The position numbers and the translations under genes were made by a program. From contig NC_016457.1 in the NCBI RefSeq assembly GCF_000226115.1, forward strand, positions 7,564,001 to 7,628,000: DNA of 64,000 bases. The letters run 5' to 3'. The notes under the pieces are model-generated. The model made no database searches. It worked only from the letters and a program-made list of their open reading frames with translations, and was not told the DNA's origin. Each line of letters opens with the position of its first letter. The first letter of the stretch is position 1. The stretch is from Thermothielavioides terrestris NRRL 8126. Lineage: Eukaryota; Ascomycota; Sordariomycetes; Sordariales; Chaetomiaceae. This document shows positions 24,899 to 35,228 of this stretch, in pieces.

Positions 24899-25097
24899 TG
24901 TCACGTTAGAGGTAAAGGGCCTAGAGCTTGGTAGAGCGCACTGGCCATAGTTTCCCCACTCCTAGATATATATATACCACGCTCTGTTCAGTCCTTAGCT
25001 TTCCTTTGTACTAGAACAACGCACTCTCTTTGCATTCCGATGCTCTGCTACGATCCCACCGTTGTATCCACACCTTGCAGCTCGCTATAGCGTGTCA
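24899..25097 (+). repeat. 3' LTR (199 bp)
   Basis: Starts TGTCACG and ends GTGTCA next to the right target-site copy. It is the mirror of the left LTR in mutation state: mutated in its first 66 bp, unmutated from base 122 to the end. Confidence 0.9.
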
Positions 25098-25102
25098 AGT
25101 TC
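25098..25102. repeat. target-site duplication, right copy (AGTTC)
   Basis: Second copy of the 5-bp target sequence; see the left copy at 18111-18115. Confidence 0.92.
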
Positions 25103-25567
25103 AGCACCGTCCAGCGAGGAGCCGGCGAAGTCTGCGACCTTGGCGCGGAGGTCCTTGTCGAGAAAGATATTGCGACATATCAGATCGCCATGAATGACTC
25201 CGGCAGAATGAACGAACCCAAGAGCCTCCGCAATCTGGATGGCCCATTCTCGACGCTGCTCAACCGTTGTACCGGGCTCCTTTCCTCGGGCATACCATGT
25301 CCGGATATCACCGTTCGGCGCATACTCCAATCGGATACCCGCGCCGACAGTGCCGTAGTAACGGAGAAGCCCTTGATGGCCGCCCCGCTCTGTGAGCCGT
25401 TCGTAGATGTCACGTTCCCGAGAGAGGGACAACTCGCAGTCGTCGAAAAGCGGCGTCTTGATGACAGTTTGCGAGTCCTTGTCGAGGACGACGAGGCCCG
25501 ATATGCCGTAAGACACGACATCTGCCGAGCCGAACCCGGGCGGGTACTTGACCTCGTCAACTGCCAT
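25103..25567 (-). pseudogene. 5' part of protein-kinase-like gene, split by retrotransposon
   Basis: Starts at ATG 25567 (MAVDEVKYPPGFGS). A poorly conserved Gly-rich loop is followed by VVLDKDSQTVIKTPLFDDCE (the Val-Ile-Lys supplies the ATP-binding Lys) and a helix C-like SRERDIYERL. Next come RLEYAPNGDIRTWYARGKEP, the catalytic loop HGDLICRNIFLD (HGD replaces HRD, with Asn present) and KVADFAGSS (DFA replaces DFG). This is the style of a fungus-specific, often diverged kinase family. The frame runs into the element at the target site and would stop after a few element codons. It joins the 3' half at 17849-18115 exactly when the element is removed. At best a truncated N-lobe and catalytic-loop protein could be made today. 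Confidence 0.87.
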
Positions 25568-26833
25568 CCGAGAGGCTGCAAAAAAGCGCTGTAGCTACAC
25601 GACTGGCAGAGCTCGTGTGTGTCTGGAGCTACGGCCAGCTTGCCTGTCGGACTGCAGGCAGCAGACCTGTCGCAACCGCCGGGGGGATGATGAGCCCGAT
25701 ACCACTTGCTCTGTCTGGACAGAGCTGCGGCCGACAAGCACCGGTTTCAAGAGTGCGCAGCATCTGCTACTCGCGAGCTTAGGCTGCGGAGCCTCAATCT
25801 CCAAATGGAGGAGGGCGGGATAGGTTGCCCACGGAATACTGATACGGAGGACTGACCCATTGAGTGAACTCAATGTCGATGGATGAGAAGGCTGCGCGCC
25901 AAACCCGTCGTGGCCGCGCTTTGCCAAGACCGGGACGCGGCTCGTCATATGGCACTCTCGAGCGCCGACCAACAACGCCACTCCCTCCAAGTAGCCATCA
26001 ACCCGTAAATCGTTCAATGACATGGCCAACTCGAATTTGGACGTTGGGCAAGAACAAGGGGGGGAAACGGGTATTTGATCCACATCAAAACCATCAGTAA
26101 AGCACACACCATCCCATGACTCCCCTCGCCTCCCCTCGCCAGGGGAAGAATCCGGCACCAGCGAGAGCGGAAGAGATCGCTGCAAATGACAACTATCATC
26201 TAGCCTCTGACCCTGTTTACACAGTCTAGTCTAGCAATGCATCGCTGCCATTTTCAACTAAAAACCCCAGAAGCAACCGCTCCAAACCTCATCCCCGGGT
26301 ATCACATCATTGATGCCCATCACAGCCTCACGTTCCAAAAAATAACTCAACGCTCCGTCAAACATAACCAGCTTCAAACAACCATGCCATCTTGCCACCA
26401 AAACCAAAGCATCAACAACGCACCGCCTCCAACCGAAAACCAACCCTTCAACCCGACGTCATCTCATCTCCCGTATCTGCGTGCGACAAGCTGCATCAAG
26501 AAACTCATGACAACGCTGCGCACGCCGCGACGCATGTACGCTGAGTTATGTACTCCATTCCCATGTCCGGCCAGCAAGAGCCCACGGCGGTGTCCGGTCC
26601 GTCTTGTTCCTTTCCCCGGCGACCGGCATTAAAACGGTAACATGGTCTGAAAAACATCGGCGCATGTCGCTTTGTTCCCACGGCCAAAAGCAGCGTCGGG
26701 AAAAAAAAGCGAACAGAAAAGGAGTGATTCGAAGCTGCAAAATATCTTCGGTCGGTGGAAAAGACGAAGACATCAAAAACCGAAAGAGCCAGCGGGCTGC
26801 TCCGCTGTCGCGTGGGGTGCGCCTGGCGGGCAC
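25568..26833. other. spacer, no gene seen
   Basis: Promoter side of the broken kinase and 3' flank of the CRH enzyme. Open frames are short and uninformative. Confidence 0.45.
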
Positions 26834-28041
26834 TTAGAGGGCCAGGAAGCCGAGCAGGGCGGCAGCGCCCGCGGCGACCAGGTTGCCAGCCACCTTGACC
26901 GCGGCGCCGGTCTGGCTGGCCGTGGGGACCGTGGTGGCCGTGGTGGCCGTGGGCTTGTCGCTGCTGCCGGCCGGCGACGTGGTAGCGGTGCCGTTGTTGG
27001 TGGCGATGCGCGTGGGGCTGACGGTCGTCAGGGTGGTGGCGGTCGAGGTGTGCTTGGAGGTGCTGCTGGTGGTGGTGGGCTTGGCCGTCGTGGTCGGCTT
27101 GGTGGTCGTCGTGGTGGAAGACGCGATGGTGGCGGAGCCGGTCGAGCTGCCGTTGACGATCTTGATGCTCTGCCAGGTGCCCGACTTGTCGCCGTAGTAG
27201 TACTCGCTCGCCGACGTCGCGCCCTGGCCGCCCATGTAGTCCTGGATGCGGATGCTCTGGTAGTAGCCGTAGAAAGGCGCCTTGGAGAAGTCGGTCAGGC
27301 CTCCGGCCCACTGGATGGTGCCCTCGGGCGCGTCGCTGCGGCCACCCACCCAGGTGCCCAGCTTGATCTGCATGGGGGTCTGGGGGTAGCCGGAGCAGCC
27401 CGAAAGACCCGAGTTGGTGAGCGTGCGGACCACGGCGCCGTCGATGATCCAATCGAGCTTCTCCGGCGTCCACCTGATCGTGTAGGTGTGGAAGTTGTTG
27501 ATGGGGTCCGAAACGGGCGAGAAGCCGCCGCGGTCGTAGGTGTCGGTGCATCCTTTGCTAAAGTAGTTGGTCTGCACCTGGGTGGCGTCGCCGCCGAGCC
27601 ACTCCCAGTCGATCTCGTCCAGGTCGTCCGACTGCAGCACGAAGCTGGTCACGACGCCCACGCCCTGCGAGGCCCGCACCGTCACGTCCACCTGGCCGAA
27701 GAAGATGTACTGGTTGCTCGTGATAGTCGGCGCGTCCGTCTCCTTGTTGATGGTGAACACGGCGCCCAGGCCGCTGTCGTACTTGAGGTCGGTGCCATCG
27801 GCAGCCTTGAAGAAGCTGCTGGCGCCCTTGCGGAAGTCGATGTCGACAATCTGGGCCCCAACGGCCTTGTCATGAGGGCAACCATCTAATCCCACGCCTC
27901 CCCGTTAGCTGCTGCAGTCTGGCGAGCCAAGAGAGAAAGGAGCTCACCCTTCTTGGTGGGATCACAGTCGCTGTGAGTCTGCGCCGACACAAGCGAGGCC
28001 GCGAGGGCCACGGTGGTGGCAGTCAGAAACTTGGAGAACAT
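26834..28041 (-). CDS. CRH-type GH16 cell-wall transglycosylase, GPI-anchored
   Basis: Two exons, 28041-27948 and 27885-26834, with a 62-bp GTGAGC...TTAG intron, give 381 aa. The signal peptide is MFSKFLTATTVALAASLVSA with mature start near QTHSDC. The catalytic core is DEIDWEWLGGD with Glu122 as nucleophile, Asp124 as helper and Glu126 as acid/base. Substrate-cleft motifs GQVDVTVRASQGVGVVTSF and FHTYTIRWTPEKLDWIIDG match the Crh1/Crf family. These enzymes join chitin to beta-1,6- and beta-1,3-glucan in the wall. A Thr/Ser-rich linker follows (poly-Thr and Lys-Pro repeats). The chain ends in a hydrophobic tail, GNLVAAGAAALLGFLAL, typical of a GPI attachment signal. No CBM18 is present. It probably acts outside the plasma membrane. 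Confidence 0.93.
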
Positions 28042-28401
28042 GGTGCGCGTCGAAACGGGTGTTCGGGCACGGCAATAGGAAGAGCACGGAGATGATCGGC
28101 GATCTAGGATCTAGGTAGGGCTAGGGGCTATTAAAGAGGCGCGAAGCGAGTGTAGTTATTAGAGAAGTGGAAGAAGGAAAAACAACCCAGAGGCTCCGTC
28201 AACGAGAGACTGATCAAGAAGCGATCGGAAAGCCACGAATCCTGGGTACGACAGGTTGAGATGAGGCTGGTGGAACGGAATAGTGTACACAGTCGGGAAG
28301 AGAAAGGAAGGAGCGACCCCATCTGGGCCCCGTGGTTGATTTCAATGATCGCCGGTTGCCCCTTCTGCTGATCCCCCAGGCTGGCCAACTGCTCGTGTTG
28401 G

Positions 28402-28793
28402 GGTGGACGTTAAAGAGGTCCCGCCAAGACTAATTTCGGAGACTGCCGCTTACAAGTATTTACAATCGCCACGGGGTAAGCGGAGCCGCGACGACTTCGA
28501 GCAACATCAACAACGAAGAATCGCAGAGACTCGTAGCAGCAACTTTGCAAAACCTTAACCAAATCGAAAAAAAAGAAAACGAAGTTAACCCGTATCCTAA
28601 CCTTAATCCGTATCCTAACCTTAACCTAAACTATAACCAACGGGGGGTTGGCGCCGCCCCCCGTACCCTCGGCGAACTAACCGCTTAGCGATAGTGTAAA
28701 CGCCTTGGCGATCGGGGTTGCGTAAAAACGCTGTAAAAACATTGCCGACAATTGGCCGAAATTAGTCTTGGCGGGACCTCTTTAACGTCTACC
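28402..28793. mobile_element. 392-bp MITE with 38-bp inverted ends and 8-bp target duplication
   Basis: The left end GGTGGACGTTAAAGAGGTCC continues through 28439. The right end (28756-28793) is its inverted complement apart from one base (GGTAGACG instead of GGTGGACG); 34 bp are identical. The flanking CGTGTTGG is duplicated at 28394-28401 and 28794-28801. An 8-bp duplication is typical of hAT-superfamily elements. The interior has no open frame for a transposase, and contains two copies of CCGTATCCTAACCTTA (around 28590-28622). Confidence 0.85.
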
Positions 28794-30769
28794 CGTGTTG
28801 GCGCCACCCTGGACGCCTCTGGGGCCGCCAAGGGTCCCCCAGGGACGTGCCTGCAGCCATGTCACCTGCCACTGCTGCGAGAGACCGAGGCACCTGCCCG
28901 GCGTGACCAATCCCATCGCTCGCTGGCGCCAGCAGAGCATGGCCGTGCAGGGGGTGCCTGCCTAGCCTGTCCATGCGGCGCATGCCCAAATTGGACCCTG
29001 CCCGATTTTGTTGTCTGCGGCTGGAGTCCCCCACAAATCTCAACTCGGCGGCCTGTCCGTGAGGCATTGGCGGCCAATAATGCGGCGCAATACGAAGTCT
29101 GCGGCCTGTCCTCAACCCACTCCAAAACACCGCGCCGTCTCGAAACGACACACAGCAGGTAACGACGCAACCAGCGAGGCGGGGGGTTGGGCGGATGTCG
29201 AGTCACGATGCTGCGCTCACCCGTGCAGCGCTCAGATCCTGCTCGTGTACACGACAGATATTGACCAGCTCGATCCGTATTGTGCGACTTTTTTTCGCTT
29301 TCATTCGTAATGCGGACGACGCTTGCACCGGCAGTTGACGCAGCTTGGAAGCTAACAGACGCATCAGGACAAGCGCGGGGCGTCGAGGGAAATGAGGGCA
29401 AAGCAAACTTGCCCCTCGGGCTGCCTGCCCAAACGCGAGATCGAGTGGAGCATGATTTCGAGGGGCGCATCGCTGTTGAAAGCAGCTTCAGGGTGCCGGG
29501 AATAACTTGACTTCCTTGTGTACATACACTAGGGTCCTGCCGGATTTGGACCAATCCAGACAAACCGGCCCACCGGGTCCCTGCCGCTGATCCGTTCCCA
29601 GCGCCTGGTTGTCGTGGGGGATCACACAAATCGGCCCGCAGGGAGGGGAGGCTGGGCAGCATCCAGCGGGTGGTCGTGCAGCATTGCAAACATTGCCTTT
29701 GCCACCTGCCCAGCCACCGAAACACTATGCAGGCGACTGCGACGTGCTGGTGGACAAATGTGCGAGCGTTAGAGCAGTCTCCCCTAATGGCTCTGAAACA
29801 GGAGACGGCGGCCAAGAACAACGAGAAAAAGCCCCCCCTTGGAGGAATTTTCCCTTGGGTCGGTGGAAGGCATCGCCCCATCATGACAGGAGGTCGAAAC
29901 AAGCAGCACAACACTCGTGGGTAGCGAAGTTTCAAGATCTCCGCTCGGTTTCCTGTTTCAACACGGCAGGAGGCCGTCTCACTCGAACCTCGCAGGCAGC
30001 TCGCCGCGCGACCACGCTCATCGTAACGTTTCACCGGGTAACCGTTGTAATGCGAGACATGAGCATGACTGTCTGTCCAAGCCACTCGGCCTCGACCGAC
30101 TTGGAGCCGGTTCGGTCCATTGCGGCGCGCCGTCAGCAGCTGTGGGGCCCCGTTGTGGCTTCGTATCGGCACACCAAACCAAAAGAAGGCCACGAAAAGA
30201 CGAGCTTTCCTTCTTTTGTGTTCCCCTGCGAAGGCCAGAGCGGAAGCTCGGTTTTCGGCACGTTCCTTGACCAATGCAAGGGGTTAGAAAGAACGTGTTG
30301 TTGGGGCGACTGTCTTTGTCCCAATCGGCGGCGAAAACTTGCTTGTCCCGTAGGACGGTGAATCACCGGTCAATCCCGGCATCATCCTTCTCGGGAGTGT
30401 CACGTTGGAGGAGCACGCGTCGATAATCTTGGCAGAATGTCTCGCACTGACCGGCTGACTCGAGCATTGACTTACTCTGTGCGGATTAATCAGTTGGCCC
30501 ATGCCAGAGCACAAGGCCTCCGCAGCAGCAGGGTGCCAGCATTGCAAATGAAGGAACTCGACCCTCGGTCCGTTTCCCTCAGTTCGGCAGGTGGATCATC
30601 GGTCAACGGCCGTTGTCGCGCTAACTTGGAAGATGGATGAACCAAGGCACAAAGGTCCTGCGAATGGCTGGCCGCAAAAATAACTCAAGTCAATGCTTCA
30701 TGCTGGCAACGGAACATGAAAAAAGACAGTAAACCAGTCATGGACTGACAGAAAAAAATGTGGTGCTTT
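28794..30769. other. spacer, no gene recognised
   Basis: GC-rich DNA with long open frames on the minus strand (one of 470 codons, 28862-30274), but no domain, splice signal or codon pattern that I trust. I see no repeats here. Confidence 0.4.
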
Positions 30770-30871
30770 CTCTCCCGCCGGGAATTGAACCCGGGTCTCG
30801 AGCGATGTCAGGCGTCAGCCTAAGCCTCGGCCAATGACAAGCTCACATACTAACCACTATACTACGGAAGA
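30770..30871 (-). tRNA. tRNA-Asp (GUC anticodon) with 30-nt intron
   Basis: On the minus strand the acceptor TCTTCCG pairs with CGGGAGA (one T-G pair). The anticodon stem TGAGC/GCTCG flanks the loop TTGTCA, with anticodon GTC. A 30-nt intron follows the base after the anticodon (about 30805-30834). The T arm is CCGGG-TTCAATT-CCCGG. An intron one base 3' of the anticodon is the standard site for nuclear tRNA introns. Confidence 0.92.
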
Positions 30872-33593
30872 ATCGTGGATGTGGTCATCCACCGTAGCTG
30901 GTTGGTTGTTGCAGCTGCAGCTCTGAAAGTATATCAAGGCTAAACAGCCCTCTCGCCACACACCTCAGCTTCGCTCCAGATAACTCGAAATGACACTTGC
31001 ATCAAATTGAAACGCACGTCGACTTGCAAGATATTAAAAGAAGCCGGCGGAACCAACAGGATCCCGACCAGTTGTCCGCCTCACTCCTGCCGCCACGTGC
31101 GTATCAGTTCAAGCCGGCTACGTGTTGTGCTGCCACCGATCTTCCAACACCTCAAGCCAACACGTGTCAGTGTTGCACAGAGTCTAATGGAGGGGAAAGT
31201 GTGCGTGTAACGGCCGGGTGCCATGAAGTCTGGTTCCGGTCCTGCGCCGATTCGGACAGCCTGGACCAGGCCGGAGCTGGCACGGTGGACCCAGACGGGG
31301 TTCGGCACTCCGGCTTGGCACGGGGCAAGGCCGGGCCCTACCATGCAGGCCTCACTGGACTTTCAAGATACAGAATACCTCAAGCCTTCTGAACCGATCC
31401 CCTCTCTAATGCCTGCCCGAGCCTCCAGACAGGCATCACTATCCGCGACTCCCATCTCACTGCCAACAGGAAAGGGTTGCATCACCAGCCACGACAGAAA
31501 AAAGCTGTCGCACAGTATATAGGGTGCCCCTAGCCTTTGCAGGGCAAGGATGTCCTTTTGCCCGTTGTGACAAAAGCTGAAAAGCACCACCCAACAAAGC
31601 AGCCAAAGCAAACAGCACAAACAGCAGTTAGAGAGAGCCCTTGGGAGCCGGTAACCAAAACTTCCCCTGTATTGCGACGCCGACCAACCAACCCCAACAC
31701 GACCGCGTTGGTTGAAAGACTATCTCAAAGAAATTATTGAGTGCCAACCCGTGCTCGTGTTCATGTGAAGGATAGATAGCTTGCTTGTCTTCTCCGCCCG
31801 ATCCAGACAGGACCGGCAACGCCAAGATTGGCTGCGCTGAGTCCTGGCATGAGCACAGACTTGAGTGTCCTCCCAGAACGCGTATGCTCCACCCAGGTTT
31901 ACGATCACGTTGATCACGGAGACGGCAGAGCGTTCAGGGGTGCCTGATCTAAGCCCGCTGACTCAACCGGCGTGGAAGAAGTAGGTTGTCATATATTACA
32001 TATCACGGTATTCGTCTCCATTCCGTCCGACACCGCAGTCTGTCAGTCAGTCAGTCTGTCTGTTTATCTGTCAGTCAGTCTGTCTGTCTGTCAGGCTGGC
32101 TGGCTGGCTGGCTTGAGGGGAACTGAGAATCGTGTCCCCTTCTAGTTTATGCCTCCTCGAGTGGAGTCAAGTGCCCCCAATGTTGAAGTTCATAGCGGCA
32201 CGTAAGTGAGCTTGGATCTGCTTTGAGGAACGACTGTGCTTGCTCGGGACAAGGAGAGAAGGGATTATATTAGCGAGTGAGTGAGAGTACAGCGGTGACG
32301 TCAGCGCCTTGGAAGAGGATAGCTCGAGGTAGGGCGGTGGTTATGATGATTGCTGCATCATTTGAGACTCATGTTCTGTAGGCTCTGCTACAGACACACT
32401 GTCGTCTTGTGAGACAGTTCGATGAGCTGCGACTGGCTCGTTGCCCCTAGCATCGAGATATAAAGTACGATCATGGCGTACGTGATCTCATCACCTCAAA
32501 ATACTCCTACCCTTCCGTGAGCTTGGGAGGGAGCATCACTCCCTGGGCAAGGAGCATCATATCCCGGCTTCGCACAGCAAAGACTTGTGAGAAAAGCTTG
32601 ACAGGACGCCTGAAGGACAGGAGGATTTCCCCTTATGATGCCCTCTCGACCAGCAAAAGACTCTTGGAAACTGGGGAGGATCCCACCACCTGGGTTCCAT
32701 TTTACCTTGGCCCCTTGACGTTTCCTTATCTATTACAACTCGACTCTTACGGGCAGAGAGCAGTCTCCCACCAACCACAGCCGAGGTTTAAAAGAGAGCC
32801 TCGCCATCACGCCATTTTCCATCTGCCTGATGACGAACTAACACCCCTCGCTCTCCCATCTCCTGTAAATGCCCGACAACGTGGTGTTACACAACCTGGA
32901 TGAAACCTCCTCAGCATTGGTTCGACACAGAGGAGTCAGCGTTCCCCCTCCCGCTCCAAAACATGGAAGGCGCATAAAGGGAGCAGAATCTACCCCGCCA
33001 AAAGTGGTGACACAGCAGAAAAGGATTAACGCCTGACAACACCATCACGGCGATCGGTGCTGGCGCACCTCGACCGGCCATCTCATTGCATTTCCAAAGA
33101 CACGGAACGCCGAGTCGCATGCCCGCGGGAGGTAGTCAGTGGCTTGGATTTCGATATGCAGGCTTGGGATTGTACTGAGGGGGGCTGCGTCGCCCTTGAT
33201 CTGTCGGTGGACGAGTCAGCGAATCCAGTCGGCAACTCAACGGTACACCATTGCGTCTGTTACGTCCGCCTGGAAAGGGGCAGCCCGGGACAGGCTTGCA
33301 GCTGGACGCACCGTTCGCACTTCGACGGTCAGGTCCGCTGTAGGAAGGCGGCGGCCTGGGGAAGCGGCAAGTCCCTGATGCTTTGGTTCCCGAAGGGTAT
33401 GTCCCGCAGTGGCAAGCTGAAGGACGCCATCCCGTCCCGCTGCGTGGCCAGGAGGGCCATGTGCCCAACGGCCTGGTCTCCAACCAGCAGTCCCACACTG
33501 GCCGGAAGGGGCATCTCCCTCCTGTCTACGATGACTCGGCCGTGTAGTAGTAAGTTCTCAACTTCGCCGGATGGTCAGCAGATCCCGTGTTTA
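30872..33593. other. spacer with short tetranucleotide repeat, no gene recognised
   Basis: No gene recognised. A CTGT/CAGT microsatellite, grading into CTGG, lies at about 32037-32115. Short open frames only. Confidence 0.4.
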
Positions 33594-35228
33594 TTAAGAC
33601 GGCCTTCGACTGGTCGATACGTTTTCGCTTCGGCTGTACAACGAGTTGACCTGTGCCCTGGCGTGGCCGGCGCGCGCTTCGGGCGGCATTTTCCACTCGG
33701 GCATTTCGGGGTATGTGTACCCGAACGTGGTAATGTTTGCCACGGAACTGCTGGTGTGGAAGTTGATGTTTTGGTCGTAGAACGGCTTCAACGGGCTGTC
33801 GGCCGACTCGGTCGTGATCTTAAGCGTTACGTACCGGCCGGTGGAGTTTGCGGTAACCGTGAAGATCGCCTCTCTGGAGTTAACCACTTGCCACATCGCA
33901 ACGAGCTGGTCAAGGTTGCAGTGATGCAACATGCTGAACATTGTCAGCTGAAGGGCCCGAGACTGGGAAGACCAGATTAACGTACAACACGGGATCAAAC
34001 GCGGTCCAGTTGACGTCCGAAAAAGTCCTGTTGCAGACCGCCCACATGTGGACACGATTGTGCGGGTACTCGAAGCTTGAGACGCGCCATCCGATGCTGT
34101 CAAATGCCTTGGTCCTGGCGAAGATATCGTACTATCGCTCGTTAGCCGTCATCAAATGACGCCCACTGGAGTACCAGCTCAGAGCATCTGGCCCCTCTCG
34201 CCAGCACAAGATACGCTGGGAAGGCTGGCTTACCACTTCACTGGTCAGATCTTCTGCGATCGAGCTCATGTGAGTATTAGAGTCCGTGACGCTGCTGGGT
34301 GTGCTGCCGTCGCCAAGGCACCGGATGGTGTGAGGCCGGGTAGCCAGGAAGCCGCCGAACCCGGACTCGACCGCGGGGCGCTGAGAGAGGTAGCTGTACA
34401 GAGGGTTGGCGATCTCCGAAATGCCACACGGGGCTCTAACAGTGACAGTGGATTCGCAGATGGCAGGAGGCAGAGTGGGATCTGACGCCCGGTCCCAGTA
34501 GTGGTGCCGCAATGTCTGGGCCGCGGCGACATACTCGGGCAGGAGGTCCGGAGGATACTGGCCCGCAATTCTGACCGCATGGAAAACCAATACTTGCTGC
34601 AAGGGGCTTTAGCTGACGATCCCGTGAGCACCAAGGGTCAGTCTCCTCACCTCGTAGAGTGCCACGTAAGGGCGATGCCACGGAACAAAGAGGAGGTCCT
34701 GGAGGTAAGTGATCAGCTGACGGCTCGCCAGGGCTCGGCATTTCAGGATACGCAGACGCCGTGAGGACAGAAGCGTGTGATAGGAGCGCCGTCTACATGA
34801 CCGACGCCGTTCCACGCACTGTGAGGAAACCCATGAATTTCTGGTTCATATTATCAGCGTGCTGTTAGACCAGTTTGGGAAGGAGTGGTCCCGGGGGTAT
34901 GCATCAATACCAGTAATGCCGAACGAGAGCTCGTCAGTCTCGTGGAGGGCCTGAAGTTCTGACAGAGTGAGTACATAAAGATCCCTACGGGCGAACCAGA
35001 CTACATCAGTGGTGCGGCTGCCGCGCCAGGGAGAGAATCTTACCACTGCGGCCCTCCCCGGGCCCACAGCGTGTTGATGTTGAGCCTCTCCGGTAGACGT
35101 CCTGTAAATTGTCGAAGCCAGTCTTGACGCCAACCACGGGAAAAAGGAGCAGCGGCAGTGGGGGTGGGAGACGGCTGAGCCCCCGCGCACGAGAGAGCTG
35201 CGGCAAGACGCATTGCAAGCCTCCACAT
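33594..35228 (-). CDS. tyrosinase (copper polyphenol oxidase), seven exons
   Basis: Exons: 35228-35044, 34984-34911, 34840-34752, 34698-34651, 34596-34234, 34131-33986 and 33933-33594. All phases agree and total 414 aa. The CuA ligands are His89 (EIHGFP), His113 (CPHG, with Cys111 for a thioether) and His124 (FVPWHRPYVALYE). The CuB ligands are His277 and His281 (HNRVH) and His306 in DPVFMLHHCNLD, which matches the tyrosinase CuB signature. The enzyme oxidises mono- and diphenols to o-quinones (pigment or defence). The N-terminus MRLAAALSCAGAQPSPTPTA (ATG 35213, or 35228 further up) looks like a signal peptide, so secretion is possible. The C-terminus is short, without the usual pro-domain. 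Oddities are Arg168 in HHYWDRASD, where HPYWDWA is usual, and an exon-1 segment that looks frame-shifted (see findings). Confidence 0.82.

Larger units (their letters stand above)
18116..25097 (+). mobile_element. Ty1/copia LTR retrotransposon, RIP-mutated, inserted in a kinase gene
   Basis: 6,982-bp element with 199-bp LTRs and a 5-bp target duplication, oriented left to right. Relic gag begins near ATG 18412. Relics follow in copia order. A GAG-pre-integrase region lies around 20130-20200, and integrase at 20341-20415 includes YLFTIKDKYSG before stops. Reverse transcriptase spans about 22200-22700, with the YVDD box turned to YINN at 22651-22662, a G-to-A change of both Asp codons. RNase H lies around 23225-23320, where the usual SWKSKKQ...SSTEAE block appears as SWKAI, stop, QDTITISSTKVE. 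Stops are mostly TAG/TAA at former Trp or Gln codons. A purine tract precedes the right LTR at 24891-24896. It is incapable of autonomous movement. The 1.25 kb between RNase H and the purine tract is longer than the standard layout explains. Confidence 0.92.

Noticed and set aside
28862..30274. 470-codon open frame on the minus strand
   Set aside because: GC-rich DNA gives long open frames by chance; there is no domain, no low-complexity pattern typical of fungal proteins, and overlapping frames are equally open.
34841..34920. Apparent loss of the first CuA histidine of tyrosinase (GIDAYP)
   Set aside because: That reading runs into an intron. Splicing at 34910/34841 joins to IHGFPHSAWNG, which restores the histidine and the rest of the domain.
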